A DNA stretch of 61,953 nucleotides from a virus: positions 1 through 61,953 of IMG/VR virus record IMGVR_UViG_3300045135_003620; one strand, given 5' to 3'. This document shows positions 24,280-32,409 of the stretch, piece after piece (the first letter of the stretch is position 1; each line of letters begins with the position of its first letter). Made by a program: the position numbers and the translations under genes. A model generated the notes under the pieces. That model did no database searches and was not told the origin of the DNA. It saw only the letters and a list, made by a program, of their open reading frames with translations.

Positions 24280-24771
24280 ATGAGTTTACAAACCCGCATT
24301 GAGAGTTTGGTGGTTCGACTCGCCCAAGAGTTTAACGCCATCAACAGCAAAACTGGCAGTCTCGCAAGTCTGACGACTACCGATAAAACCAGCCTAGTTT
24401 CAGCCATCAACGAGCTGCAAACTGCGCTAGGTACACTGACCAGCATCGACGATGCCAATGTAGATCTGAGTACCACCTACTCCTCATCCAAAATTGTCAC
24501 GCTGCTGGACGCCCTCAAGGCTGAAATCTTAGGTGGCGCTGATGCAGCCTACGACACACTTCTCGAAATTCAGCAATTGCTGCAGGACGGTACTACTGGT
24601 CTTGATGCTTTGTTGGCATCTATCAACAAACGGGTACGCTTTGATGCGGCACAAACGCTGACTGCAGAAGAGCAGGCCCTAGCTCGCACCAATATCGGTG
24701 CAGTAGCGGCCAGTGACGTCGGCAATACCGATACTGACTTCGTCGTGATCTTTGAGGCATCGTTGACCTAA
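24280..24771 (+). CDS. Fibre-like structural protein (163 aa)
   Basis: Starts with a helical segment (LQTRIESLVVRLAQEFNAI). Motifs common in trimeric tail fibres follow: KIVTLLDALKAEI, DAAYDTLLEIQQLL, KRVRFDAAQTLTAEEQ, ALARTNIGAVA. Yet it is located between terminase and head connector, not with the tail-tip genes. It overlaps the next gene by TAATG. Probably forms an extended trimeric shaft with the next protein as its tip; function otherwise unknown. Confidence 0.6.
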   Translation: MSLQTRIESLVVRLAQEFNAINSKTGSLASLTTTDKTSLVSAINELQTALGTLTSIDDANVDLSTTYSSSKIVTLLDALKAEILGGADAAYDTLLEIQQLLQDGTTGLDALLASINKRVRFDAAQTLTAEEQALARTNIGAVAASDVGNTDTDFVVIFEASLT

Positions 24772-25163
24772 TGAATCTGGTCGCGCGCATCGCTTCACTG
24801 ACCTCACGTATTGGCACTGAGGTGAAAAGCAAGATCACCGCTTCACACCCTGGTGTCGCAAAAGCTTGGGTGTGCTTTGGCGCGGTCGATACCCAAATGC
24901 TTATCCGTCGGGCGTTCAATGTCGCAAGCGTCACGCGTTTGGACAAGGGCCGCTACCGCATCAATTTCACCCAACCGATGCCCGATGCGAACTACTGTTT
25001 CACTGCCACCGCGCGAAGCGCCCGTGATAACGGTCAACAGCAAATCGCCATTGTGCGTGCAACGGCCGACCAAAAAACCACCCAATTCGTCGATCTTATA
25101 GTAGCCAGTAGTACTGCGGCCTTTGACGACTCCACCGAAATCAACCTCGTGGTATTTCACTGA
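24771..25163 (+). CDS. Fibre-tip-like beta domain protein (130 aa)
   Basis: From about residue 28 the sequence follows a beta-sandwich domain often found at the C terminus of phage tail fibres: KAWVCFGAVDTQMLIRRAFN, VASVTRLDKGRYRINFTQPM, DANYCFTATA, and a final strand TEINLVVFH. Here it is a separate short protein. It is coupled to the shaft-like gene upstream (TAATG) and to gpW downstream (TGATG). Confidence 0.6.
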   Translation: MNLVARIASLTSRIGTEVKSKITASHPGVAKAWVCFGAVDTQMLIRRAFNVASVTRLDKGRYRINFTQPMPDANYCFTATARSARDNGQQQIAIVRATADQKTTQFVDLIVASSTAAFDDSTEINLVVFH

Positions 25164-25384
25164 TGGCCTACTCACAAGAACAACTCGAAGCATTGGAACG
25201 TGCCCTCGCTACCGGCGAGCGTCGCGTGACGTTTCAGGATAAAACCATCGAATACCGTACCGTCGATGAACTGCAATCAGCCATCCAAACCGTTCGCAAA
25301 GGTTTGTTGAAACAAGCCGAAGAAACGGGCTTGTGGCCCGGATCACCTCGACAAATCCGCCTCACCAGCAGTAAAGGATTTTAA
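25163..25384 (+). CDS. Head-tail connector protein, gpW-like
   Basis: 73 aa (lambda gpW is 68). Typical pattern: YSQEQLEALERALATGERRV, TFQDKTIEYRTVDEL, then helix QSAIQTVRKGL. It sits between the terminase block and the portal as in lambda. gpW plugs the portal after DNA packaging to allow tail joining. Two bp before the portal gene start. Confidence 0.8.
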   Translation: MAYSQEQLEALERALATGERRVTFQDKTIEYRTVDELQSAIQTVRKGLLKQAEETGLWPGSPRQIRLTSSKGF

Positions 25385-25386
25385 TC

Positions 25387-26868
25387 GTGGCGTGGTTTAA
25401 AACTATCCGCAAAGGTCTGTTTGGCGGCAAAACTACACCCACCTACGATGGCGTGGGTGGTGGCAGGCGTTCACTCTCATGGTTGGTTGGAAATCCCGGT
25501 GCTGTTGCGGCACTGACCTTTAGCCAGAATGAACTGCGCGCCAAAAGTCGTGATCTGGTTCGACGCAATCCCTGGGCGGCCGCAGGCGTCGAAGCCTTCG
25601 TGGCCAACGCCATCGGTACCGGCATCAAGCCCCAATCGATGCACAAAGATAACGCCGTGCGTGAAAGCATCCATGCCCTTTGGTGGAGTTGGTGCGAGGA
25701 AGCCGACAGTGCAGGTCTCACCGACTTCTATGGTCTGCAGAGCCTTGCATGCCGTGCCATGTTAGAAGGTGGCGAATGCCTGATTCGGCTTCGTTACCGA
25801 CAGGAGAAAGATGGCTTGCCGGTAGGACTTCAATTGCAGTTACTTGAGCCCGAACACTTACCCATCAATCTCAATAAAGATCTGCCCTCAGGCAATGTGA
25901 TTCGCGCCGGGATCGAGTTCGACAAAATCGGTCGACGCGTGGCCTATCACCTTTACAAACTGCATCCTGGCGATGGTACGTTGGCACCGATGTCCGGTGC
26001 AGGAAATCGTAATACCAGTATTGATACCGTGCGTGTTAAAGCCGACGAAGTCATCCATCTTTACCGACCACTGCGTCCCGGACAAATCCGCGGTGAACCC
26101 TGGCTAGCGCGAGCCTTGGTCAAACTCAATGAACTGGACCAATACGATGATGCCGAGTTGGTGCGCAAGAAAACCGCCGCCATGTTTGCAGGCTTCATCA
26201 CTCGTATGAATCCCGAGGACAATCTCCTAGGCGAAGGATTACCCGATGCTCATGGCGCAGCTTTGGCAGGTTTAGAGCCCGGCACCATGCAAATACTCGA
26301 GCCGGGCGAAGACATCAAATTCAGCCAACCCGCTGATGTGGGTGCCTCCTACTCGGACTTTTTACGCAATCAGTTTCGGGCAGTAGCAGCCGCCATGGGC
26401 ATCACCTATGAAATGCTCACCGGTGATCTCACACAGGTGAACTACTCATCAATTCGCGCAGGACTTCTTGAGTTTCGTAGGCGTTGCGAGTCAATCCAAC
26501 ACAGCGTGATCGTGCATCAACTCTGTCGCCCTATATGGAAAGCGTGGATGAACCAAGCGGTGCTCGAGGGCAAGCTACAACTTCCCCAGTACGCTGATCA
26601 ACCGCACACCTATCAAATGGTGAAGTGGATTCCACAAGGTTGGCAGTGGGTGGATCCCAAGAAAGAATTTGATGCCATGCTGACGGCCATTCGGGCGGGC
26701 CTTATGAGTCGCTCCGAAGCGATCTCTGCCTTCGGATATGACGCCGAGGACATTGATCAAGAGATCGCCGCCGACAACCAACGGGCCGATGACTTGGAAC
26801 TGATGTTTGACTCTGATCCACGTCAGGATGCGAACCGACGTGCAAGTAGCAACACGACGAGTCGTTAA
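25387..26868 (+). CDS. Phage portal protein, lambda gpB family
   Basis: 493 aa. Starts at GTG 25387. Conserved lambda-portal blocks are seen: SRDLVRRNPWAAAGVEAFV, GLQLQLLEPEHLP, VIHLYRPLRPGQIRGEPWLA, LEPGTMQILEPGEDIKFSQP and YEMLTGDLTQVNYSSIRAGLL, followed by WIPQGWQWVDPKKE. It forms the dodecameric portal at one capsid vertex. The last codons overlap the stop of an antisense RelE-type gene. The C-terminal tail is Arg/Ser/Asn rich. Confidence 0.93.
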   Translation: MAWFKTIRKGLFGGKTTPTYDGVGGGRRSLSWLVGNPGAVAALTFSQNELRAKSRDLVRRNPWAAAGVEAFVANAIGTGIKPQSMHKDNAVRESIHALWWSWCEEADSAGLTDFYGLQSLACRAMLEGGECLIRLRYRQEKDGLPVGLQLQLLEPEHLPINLNKDLPSGNVIRAGIEFDKIGRRVAYHLYKLHPGDGTLAPMSGAGNRNTSIDTVRVKADEVIHLYRPLRPGQIRGEPWLARALVKLNELDQYDDAELVRKKTAAMFAGFITRMNPEDNLLGEGLPDAHGAALAGLEPGTMQILEPGEDIKFSQPADVGASYSDFLRNQFRAVAAAMGITYEMLTGDLTQVNYSSIRAGLLEFRRRCESIQHSVIVHQLCRPIWKAWMNQAVLEGKLQLPQYADQPHTYQMVKWIPQGWQWVDPKKEFDAMLTAIRAGLMSRSEAISAFGYDAEDIDQEIAADNQRADDLELMFDSDPRQDANRRASSNTTSR

Positions 26869-27143
26869 CGCTTCAAGTCGCGATAAAAGTTTTCGTGGGG
26901 ACCGATCGCTTCTAAATAAATTAACCGCGGCTGTTCATCCAAGGTGTAACCCAAAAGATACTGTTGACTTCCACTGTAGAATTTGTGAACTCGAAGCTGC
27001 GCCAAGTCACCTTTTTTCTGCTCGCCAAGCTCAGGATCTTTTGCAATCTCTTGTACTTCAATATCAACGTCAGCTTGGACATTTTTCTTCAGCTTTTTAT
27101 AGACGCGAGAAAACCTTCGCGTCTGAAGTACTTCCCACGTCAT
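26865..27143 (-). CDS. RelE/ParE-superfamily toxin
   Basis: 92 aa: WEVLQTRRFSRVYKKLKKNV, QADVDIEVQEIAKDPELGEQK, LRVHKFYSGSQQYLLGYTLD, and an ending PHENFYRDLKR. This is the RelE/ParE fold with basic C terminus. Its stop codon interlocks with the portal stop as TTAA. The antitoxin gene overlaps upstream by 4 bp. It is an antisense insertion in the middle of the head operon. Confidence 0.82.
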   Translation of the reverse strand: MTWEVLQTRRFSRVYKKLKKNVQADVDIEVQEIAKDPELGEQKKGDLAQLRVHKFYSGSQQYLLGYTLDEQPRLIYLEAIGPHENFYRDLKR

Positions 27144-27364
27144 GACTTGGATGACGGGATAAAGGGCGTCGCCTCGCTGCGTGGTTCAGACATTGCCATC
27201 AATGATTCAGCAATGAAATCAGCAGGCAAATCGGGGTTATCCAAAGCCGCTCTGCCGACTTTAGCCCAAAACTCTAATTGACCCTGTACGGTACGAAACT
27301 CTGCTTTCGCCGCAGAACGCGCTTGATTGACCAATTCGTCATCAAGCCTAACTGAAATGCTCAT
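27140..27364 (-). CDS. Antitoxin, ParD-like
   Basis: 74 aa from the ATG at 27364 (perfect AGGAGG upstream). Ribbon-helix-helix start SISVRLDDELVNQARSAAK, then FRTVQGQLEFWAKVGRAALD as in the ParD-like antitoxin group, and a disordered tail. An extended -10 (TGCTACAAT, minus strand, 27398-27390) lies just upstream. Overlaps the toxin gene by ATGA. Confidence 0.75.
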   Translation of the reverse strand: MSISVRLDDELVNQARSAAKAEFRTVQGQLEFWAKVGRAALDNPDLPADFIAESLMAMSEPRSEATPFIPSSKS

Positions 27365-27421
27365 AAACACCTCCTATGTATTTACCACAATTGTAGCAAA
27401 CCAAAAAGGAATCTGCCATTG

Positions 27422-28684
27422 ATGTATTTAACGCACCTCGCGTCCCGACTATTCGGTACGCCGCTTCTGATCGCCCGTCCAAAACTGGACGTTATTTTGT
27501 CGGTACTGGGGCCGCGGTTAGGATTGCCCGACACCCAAACCAAACTGGCACTGCCACCTACGCGAGCAACTAAACCCACTCAACCAGGCATTGCTGTGAT
27601 TCCGGTCTACGGCACCTTGGTCAAACGCACGCTAGGGCTCGAAGCGGCCTCAGGGCTGACATCTTATGCTCAGATTTCCGAAGACATTGATGCCGCACTC
27701 AAAGACTCTGCAGTTGACGGCATTCTGCTCGATATTGACTCACCGGGCGGTGAAGCTTCGGGGGTCTTTGAGTTGGCCGAGCACATTCGCAAAGCCTCGG
27801 AAACCAAACCCGTCTGGGCGCACGCCAATGATTCTGCCTTATCAGCGGCCTATGCCATCGCTGCTGCTGCCAATCGCATCACTTTATCCAAAACCGCTGG
27901 TGTCGGCTCGATTGGGGTCATTGCCCTGCATGTCGATCAATCGCAACACGATGCCAAAGAAGGCCTGACTTACACCGCGATTTACGCCGGAAGCCACAAG
28001 AACGATTTGTCGCCTCATCAGCCACTGACCGAATCGGCCCATGATGCGCTGCAAAGCGAAGTCGATCGGCTGTACGGGATGTTTGTCTCGCAGGTAGCCG
28101 AGATGCGAAGCCTTGATCCTAAGAAAGTGATCGGTACCGAAGCCGGTCTGTTTTTTGGTGATAACGCCATTGAGTCAGGACTCGCCGATGACGTCGGTAC
28201 GTTTGAACAAACCTTAGCTGCCTTTGCTGAAACGCTCAAGGCGACAAAAGTCCTTCACAGCAAAGCACGTGCCTCACCCGCATCGCAGAACAATCCCATT
28301 TCACTTTCTCAGACTCATATACAGGAGTGCCTTATGCACGATACCGATGACACCGTGGTAGCCGACGAGGTTACTGAAACACCAGAAACACCCGCACTTA
28401 AACCTGAGGCTGTTGCACAAACCATTTCGACACCGAAGCCCATGGATACTCGTGCTGAAGCCCACGCGATTGCCGAGCTTTGCTTACTCGCTGGCCAACC
28501 ACAACGCACCGCAGAGTTCCTCGCCAGTGGCATGACCCAAGCTCAGGTGCGAACCACCTTGATCGAAGCGCGCGCTCAACAACCCGAGATTCAATCCCAC
28601 ATTACCGCCGAGGCCAGTACCCAAAGTCAGGAGACCAACAACCTGCTAATGGCCGCCACCCAAAAATTGACCCACAAGGAGTAA
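27422..28684 (+). CDS. S49 capsid maturation protease with C-terminal scaffold
   Basis: 420 aa from the ATG at 27422 (a TTG one codon earlier is also possible; AAGGA upstream serves both). ClpP/SppA-like fold: IPVYGTLVKRT, ILLDIDSPGGEASG, DSALSAAYAIAAAANRI with the catalytic Ser at about 141, GVGSIGVIALHVD, and IYAGSHKNDLSP with the catalytic Lys at about 193. The C-terminal ~115 residues are acidic and Gln/Thr/Ala-rich, as in scaffold domains. Equivalent to lambda gpC, which cleaves scaffold and portal in the procapsid. Confidence 0.9.
   Translation: MYLTHLASRLFGTPLLIARPKLDVILSVLGPRLGLPDTQTKLALPPTRATKPTQPGIAVIPVYGTLVKRTLGLEAASGLTSYAQISEDIDAALKDSAVDGILLDIDSPGGEASGVFELAEHIRKASETKPVWAHANDSALSAAYAIAAAANRITLSKTAGVGSIGVIALHVDQSQHDAKEGLTYTAIYAGSHKNDLSPHQPLTESAHDALQSEVDRLYGMFVSQVAEMRSLDPKKVIGTEAGLFFGDNAIESGLADDVGTFEQTLAAFAETLKATKVLHSKARASPASQNNPISLSQTHIQECLMHDTDDTVVADEVTETPETPALKPEAVAQTISTPKPMDTRAEAHAIAELCLLAGQPQRTAEFLASGMTQAQVRTTLIEARAQQPEIQSHITAEASTQSQETNNLLMAATQKLTHKE
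28334..28684 (+). CDS. Nested scaffolding protein (Nu3-like), internal start
   Basis: An in-frame ATG at 28334 inside the protease gene has AGGAG 7 nt upstream (CAGGAGTGCCTTATG), a better site than that of the full gene. The 116-aa product (MHDTDDTVVADEVTETPETP onward) is the acidic, helix-rich scaffold region only. Lambda makes gpNu3 in exactly this way from the 3' end of gene C. Seen: the start signals. Inferred: separate translation. Confidence 0.7.
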   Translation: MHDTDDTVVADEVTETPETPALKPEAVAQTISTPKPMDTRAEAHAIAELCLLAGQPQRTAEFLASGMTQAQVRTTLIEARAQQPEIQSHITAEASTQSQETNNLLMAATQKLTHKE

Positions 28685-28687
28685 CCC

Positions 28688-29062
28688 ATGGCCGCACTAC
28701 GCGAACCTATGAATTTGGGCGATCTGCTCAAATACGAAGCCCCCAACCTGTACTCCCGTGATGTTGCCACGGTGGCCGCAGGACAAAACCTGACCCTCGG
28801 TACGGTCGTTGCCCGCGATGCCACGGACAAGCTGGTAGCGCTTGATCCCACCGCCGTGGACTCAGCCGCGGTTGCAGTCGGTGTGTTGGCTTTTGATATC
28901 GACGCCACACTGATCGATCGAGCCGATGCGATCTTGATTGCCCGTCATTCCATTGTCGCCAGCCATGCATTGACCTGGCCTGCGGCGATTACCGCTGAAG
29001 AACAAACCATCGCCATTAACCAACTCACTGCAGCGGGCGTGCTTGTCCGTCAAGCGGCCTAA
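28688..29062 (+). CDS. Head decoration protein, gpD-like
   Basis: 124 aa (lambda gpD 110). Matches the family: YEAPNLYSRDVATVAAGQNL, LGTVVARDATDKLVALDP, AVAVGVLAFDIDAT, ADAILIARHSIVASHALTW. Trimers stabilise the expanded capsid at threefold positions. Placed between scaffold and major capsid genes as in lambda. Confidence 0.88.
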   Translation: MAALREPMNLGDLLKYEAPNLYSRDVATVAAGQNLTLGTVVARDATDKLVALDPTAVDSAAVAVGVLAFDIDATLIDRADAILIARHSIVASHALTWPAAITAEEQTIAINQLTAAGVLVRQAA

Positions 29063-29076
29063 CGAGGACTCAATCC

Positions 29077-30078
29077 ATGCAGAACCTTTTTGATAATCCT
29101 GCCTTCTCGATGGCGGCCATGACCGCTGCCATCAACATCGTGCCGAACCGCTATGGTCGGGTCGGTGAACTGAACCTGTTTCCGTCCAAACCTGTTCGCA
29201 CACGCCAGATCATCGTGGAAGAACGCAACGGCGTCTTAAACTTGCTACCCACCATGCCACCGGGTGCGCCCGGCACGGTCGGTACCCGTGGTAAACGGGC
29301 ACTGCGCTCCTTTGTGGTACCGCATATTCCCCACGATGATGTGGTATTGCCCGAGGAAGTGATGGGCCTTCGCGCCTTCGGCTCGGAATCCGAGATGGAA
29401 GCCTTGGCCTCTGTCATGGCTCGTCACTTGGAAACCATGCGCAATAAGCACGCGATTACCTTGGAGCACCTGCGTATGGGGGCTCTCAAAGGCATCATCC
29501 TGGACGCTGACGGTTCGACTTTGTATGACCTCTACGATGAGTTTGATATCACACCCAAAACCATTGGGTTTGAATTAGGCTCAGCAACCACCAAGGTCAA
29601 AGAGAAATGTATCGACGTACTGCGCCACATGGAGGATAACCTCAAAGGCGAGTACATGAGCGGTGTCCATGTGTTGTGCTCTCCCGAGTTCTTCACGGCC
29701 CTGACCAGCCACGCCAAGATCGAAAAAGTCTACGAGAACTGGCAGCAAGGTATCGTGTTGATGAATGACGTGCGTGCCGGTTTCACCTTTGGTGGTATTA
29801 CCTTTGAGGAGTACCGCGGTCAGGCGACTGATGCCGATGGCAATGTGCGTCGCTTTATCGCCGCTGGTGAAGCCCATGCGTTCCCCACCGGAACCATTGA
29901 TACCTTTGGTACTTACTTCTCGCCCGCGGACTTCAACGAGACCGTCAACACCCTGGGACAGGAGCTCTACGCCAAACAGCAACCTCGCAAGTTTGAACGT
30001 GGCACCGACCTGCACACCCAGTCGAACCCCTTGCCGATGTGTCACCGCCCCGGTGTCCTCGTCAAATTGACGGTGTAA
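29077..30078 (+). CDS. Major capsid protein, gpE family
   Basis: 333 aa (lambda gpE 341). Typical blocks: FSMAAMTAAINIVPNRYGRV, LFPSKPVRTRQIIVEERNG, RSFVVPHIPHDDVVLPEEV, ITLEHLRMGALKGIILDADG, EFFTALTSHAKIEKVYENW, FTFGGITFEEYRG, AHAFPTGTIDTFGTYFSPAD. HK97-fold shell protein. Strong ribosome-binding site (GAGGA). Confidence 0.95.
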   Translation: MQNLFDNPAFSMAAMTAAINIVPNRYGRVGELNLFPSKPVRTRQIIVEERNGVLNLLPTMPPGAPGTVGTRGKRALRSFVVPHIPHDDVVLPEEVMGLRAFGSESEMEALASVMARHLETMRNKHAITLEHLRMGALKGIILDADGSTLYDLYDEFDITPKTIGFELGSATTKVKEKCIDVLRHMEDNLKGEYMSGVHVLCSPEFFTALTSHAKIEKVYENWQQGIVLMNDVRAGFTFGGITFEEYRGQATDADGNVRRFIAAGEAHAFPTGTIDTFGTYFSPADFNETVNTLGQELYAKQQPRKFERGTDLHTQSNPLPMCHRPGVLVKLTV

Positions 30079-30081
30079 TCA

Positions 30082-30414
30082 ATGAGTGCGCCGACGGCCA
30101 TTCAGCAACACATAGCCGCTCTGTATCGGGCGGCCGAAGGTGCTGGCCTGTTGTCGACTTGTGTGTGGCAGCGCCCTGAATACCAGGGTGCCTTGCCACC
30201 ACCTGAGAGTCATGCGGTGGGTTTTCGGGCACCCGATGAATCTATCCTCGATGGTTTGAGTCTCTCAACCGAGTACACCATGACCTACCCTGACACCGCC
30301 TTTTTGGACTTGGCACCCCAAGCCATCGTAGCGGTCGATGGGCGTAGTTTTCAGGTACGACAAGTGCGATCAGGCGGTGATGGTGAGCGCATTGCTACGC
30401 TGATAAGGGTTTAA
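30082..30414 (+). CDS. Head-tail joining protein candidate (gpFII position)
   Basis: 110 aa, four bp after the capsid gene. Visible are TPAIQQ-like helix (AIQQHIAALYRAAEG) and a beta-rich second half (STEYTMTYPDTAFLDL, FQVRQVRSGGDGERIATLI), the shape of head-tail stopper proteins. Position after gpE corresponds to lambda FI/FII. The assignment is mainly by position. Confidence 0.55.
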   Translation: MSAPTAIQQHIAALYRAAEGAGLLSTCVWQRPEYQGALPPPESHAVGFRAPDESILDGLSLSTEYTMTYPDTAFLDLAPQAIVAVDGRSFQVRQVRSGGDGERIATLIRV

Positions 30415-30416
30415 CC

Positions 30417-30860
30417 ATGGATATCTCGATCCGTGAACAAATCCTGCAGCGGATGCTGACGATTCTTGAACCAGTGGCCACGAGTAATAGCGCGACTATC
30501 CATCGCTCACCGACTGTCGCCCTGACTCGAGAGCAATGTCCTGCCTTAGTCCTGTTTCCGGAGGCTGAAGCCGTTGTACAAAAAGCCAACGATCGACTGG
30601 TTCGCGAGCTCACAGTAAAAATTGTGGCTTTGGCTCGCGCTGTTCCGCCACAAGCCCCCGAAACCCTCGCCGATCAACTGATGACACAAGCCCATCGGGC
30701 GCTGTTTAACGATCGTAACCTCGGTGGACTCATTTTGAGTTTGCAGGAGGAGTCCTGCGATTGGGATGTGGAAGATGCCGATGCCATAGCGGCCGCCATT
30801 CCCGTCACGTATCGGCTGACCTACCGCACTCACCAACACGATATTGCCCTGCAAGGATAA
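30417..30860 (+). CDS. Tail terminator/minor tail U-like protein
   Basis: 147 aa. Alpha-beta pattern of a tail terminator: an N-terminal helix (IREQILQRMLTILEPVA), strand QCPALVLFPEAEAV, strand ELTVKIVALAR, helix LADQLMTQAHRALFND, strands SCDWDVEDAD and IPVTYRLTYRTHQ. In lambda gpU caps the tail tube. Position between the stopper candidate and tail tube supports it. Confidence 0.65.
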   Translation: MDISIREQILQRMLTILEPVATSNSATIHRSPTVALTREQCPALVLFPEAEAVVQKANDRLVRELTVKIVALARAVPPQAPETLADQLMTQAHRALFNDRNLGGLILSLQEESCDWDVEDADAIAAAIPVTYRLTYRTHQHDIALQG

Positions 30861-30864
30861 CTCC

Positions 30865-31068
30865 ATGCCTCAAATTATTTTAAACCAAGCCCATACCCAC
30901 GCGGGTGTGGCCTACGCTGCTGGCAAGCGACTCGAGGTCGACACCACCACCGCTGAGTGGTTGGTTGAACAAGGCGTTGCCCGACTGAAAACAGCATCAT
31001 CAACAACCGCCAGCACCAACACTGACACTGATACCAAAACTGCTACCCGCAAGGATTCCCAATCATGA
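30865..31068 (+). CDS. DUF7210-like small tail-region protein
   Basis: 67 aa from the ATG at 30865 just after the previous stop. Shows the short repeat-like DUF7210 pattern: HTHAGVAYAAGKRLEVDTTT, AEWLVEQGVARL, followed by a Thr/Ser/Asp tail. Function unknown; common immediately upstream of tail tube genes. ATGA overlap with the tube gene. Confidence 0.65.
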   Translation: MPQIILNQAHTHAGVAYAAGKRLEVDTTTAEWLVEQGVARLKTASSTTASTNTDTDTKTATRKDSQS

Positions 31069-31817
31069 GTACCTATGCTTCCTTTCAAGGCCGAGTGTAT
31101 CTCGGCAAACGCGATACTGACGGGAATCCCCTCGATGTTCGCTCACCCGGCAATGTTGCCGAACTAAAACTGGCGCTTAAAACCGATGTGCTAGAACACT
31201 ATGAAAGCCAAAGTGGTCAACGCACGTTGGACCACCGAATGGTGAAACAAAAGTCGGCGACCGTGATGCTAACCATCGAGGAATTCACCAAGGAAAACCT
31301 CGCTCTTGCCTTGTACGGCACCCATGTCGTGGGTGAACCGGGTACTGTCACCGATGAACCCATTGGTGGTGCTACACCCGTTGTGGGCGATCGTTACTTC
31401 TTGGCTCACCCCAAAGTATCGAGCCTGGTTGTCACCGACTCTGCTGGTACACCTGCGACATTGACGCTTGGCACGCATTACACCGCAGATACTGACTTTG
31501 GTGCGATTCAGTTCTTGGATACCACAGGCTTTACCGCACCCTTCAAAGCCAGTTATGCCTACGGTGTGGCGACCGAAATTGGCATCTTCACCCAAGCACT
31601 GCCGGAGCGTTATCTGCGCCTCGAGGGGATCAACACTGCCCAAGACAACGCCAAGGTCCTAGTTGAGCTCTATCGGGTAGCCTTTGATCCACTCAAAGAG
31701 ATCTCGTTTATCTCGGACGACTACAATAAATTTGAATTGGAAGGCTCACTGTTAGCGGATAGCACCAAACCGTTTGATGCCGTACTCGGTCAGTTTGGCC
31801 GCATTGTGCAGTTGTAA
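31065..31817 (+). CDS. Major tail tube protein
   Basis: 250 aa. The beta-rich tube pattern is visible: FQGRVYLGKRDTDGNPLDV, GNVAELKLALKTDVLEHYES, a central Ig-like insertion (ASPATLTLGTHYTA type strands around residues 125-165), and a last part with FDPLKEISFISDDYNKFELEG ending GQFGRIVQL. Hexameric rings polymerise on the tape measure. Confidence 0.85.
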   Translation: MSTYASFQGRVYLGKRDTDGNPLDVRSPGNVAELKLALKTDVLEHYESQSGQRTLDHRMVKQKSATVMLTIEEFTKENLALALYGTHVVGEPGTVTDEPIGGATPVVGDRYFLAHPKVSSLVVTDSAGTPATLTLGTHYTADTDFGAIQFLDTTGFTAPFKASYAYGVATEIGIFTQALPERYLRLEGINTAQDNAKVLVELYRVAFDPLKEISFISDDYNKFELEGSLLADSTKPFDAVLGQFGRIVQL

Positions 31818-31828
31818 GGAGCTAAACC

Positions 31829-32221
31829 ATGAGTGATCTCGATAAATTAGTCCCTGCGACCTCTGAGCTGACATTGAATGGTGAAACCATTTCGGTAAGT
31901 CCGCTGCGTGTCGGTCAAATGCCAGCCTTTCTGCGCGTACTCGCCCCGGTGATGAAGCAAATCACCGACGAGGGTGTGGATTGGTTATCACTGTTCGGTG
32001 AGCGCGGAGAGGATCTTCTGCGAGCCGTCGCGATTGCGATAAACAAACCGCAAAAATGGGTAGATGATTTAGCCGCAGACGAGGCCATTTTACTTGCCGC
32101 CAAAGTCATCGAGGTGAATGCCGATTTTTTTACCCGGACAGTGCTACCTCGACTGGATGGCCTGTTCACCCAGGTCGGGAAGGTCACCAGCAAGGATGGT
32201 TCGACGCCATCCAAGTCCTGA
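31829..32221 (+). CDS. Tail assembly chaperone, G-like
   Basis: 130 aa: TSELTLNGETISVSPLRVG, FLRVLAPVMKQITDEGVDWL, LLRAVAIAINKPQKWVDDLA, KVIEVNADFFTRTVLPRL. In siphoviruses this position is taken by a chaperone that coats the tape measure before tube polymerisation. It is followed by an overlapping frame with no good start, so a longer G-T fusion is probably made by frameshifting (see next entry). Confidence 0.75.
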   Translation: MSDLDKLVPATSELTLNGETISVSPLRVGQMPAFLRVLAPVMKQITDEGVDWLSLFGERGEDLLRAVAIAINKPQKWVDDLAADEAILLAAKVIEVNADFFTRTVLPRLDGLFTQVGKVTSKDGSTPSKS

Positions 32222-32409
32222 TTGATCATGGCCACCATTTTACTGACATCCTCCATTACACCCTAGCGCAGATGAATGCCTTTTTGGCCGCCATTGAGCG
32301 CCAGCAACGTCAACAGGATGCGAAGTGGCTGAGTCTGATTACACTGGCCAGTCGAGGTGATCCTAAGCAAGTGGATAAAATCCTCGATCGGCTCTCAGGC
32401 CTATTATGA
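32197..32409 (+). CDS. Frameshift extension of the tail chaperone (T-like)
   Basis: An open frame, -1 relative to the G-like gene, encodes WFDAIQVLIDHGHHFTDILH and LAAIERQQRQQDAKWLSLI, ending just inside the next gene (ATGA overlap). It lacks an upstream ATG, GTG or TTG before the conserved-looking part; the first ATG (32272) would cut off half. The -1 frame is open from the T7 run at 32125-32131 onward. Candidate slip sites are T7 (GAT TTT TTT) and GGGAAGG near 32177. Coordinates give the part distinct from the G frame. Confidence 0.6.
   Translation, partial: WFDAIQVLIDHGHHFTDILHYTLAQMNAFLAAIERQQRQQDAKWLSLITLASRGDPKQVDKILDRLSGLL

Noticed and set aside
29581-30045. 154-aa minus-strand ORF
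   Set aside because: Antisense shadow of the major capsid gene.
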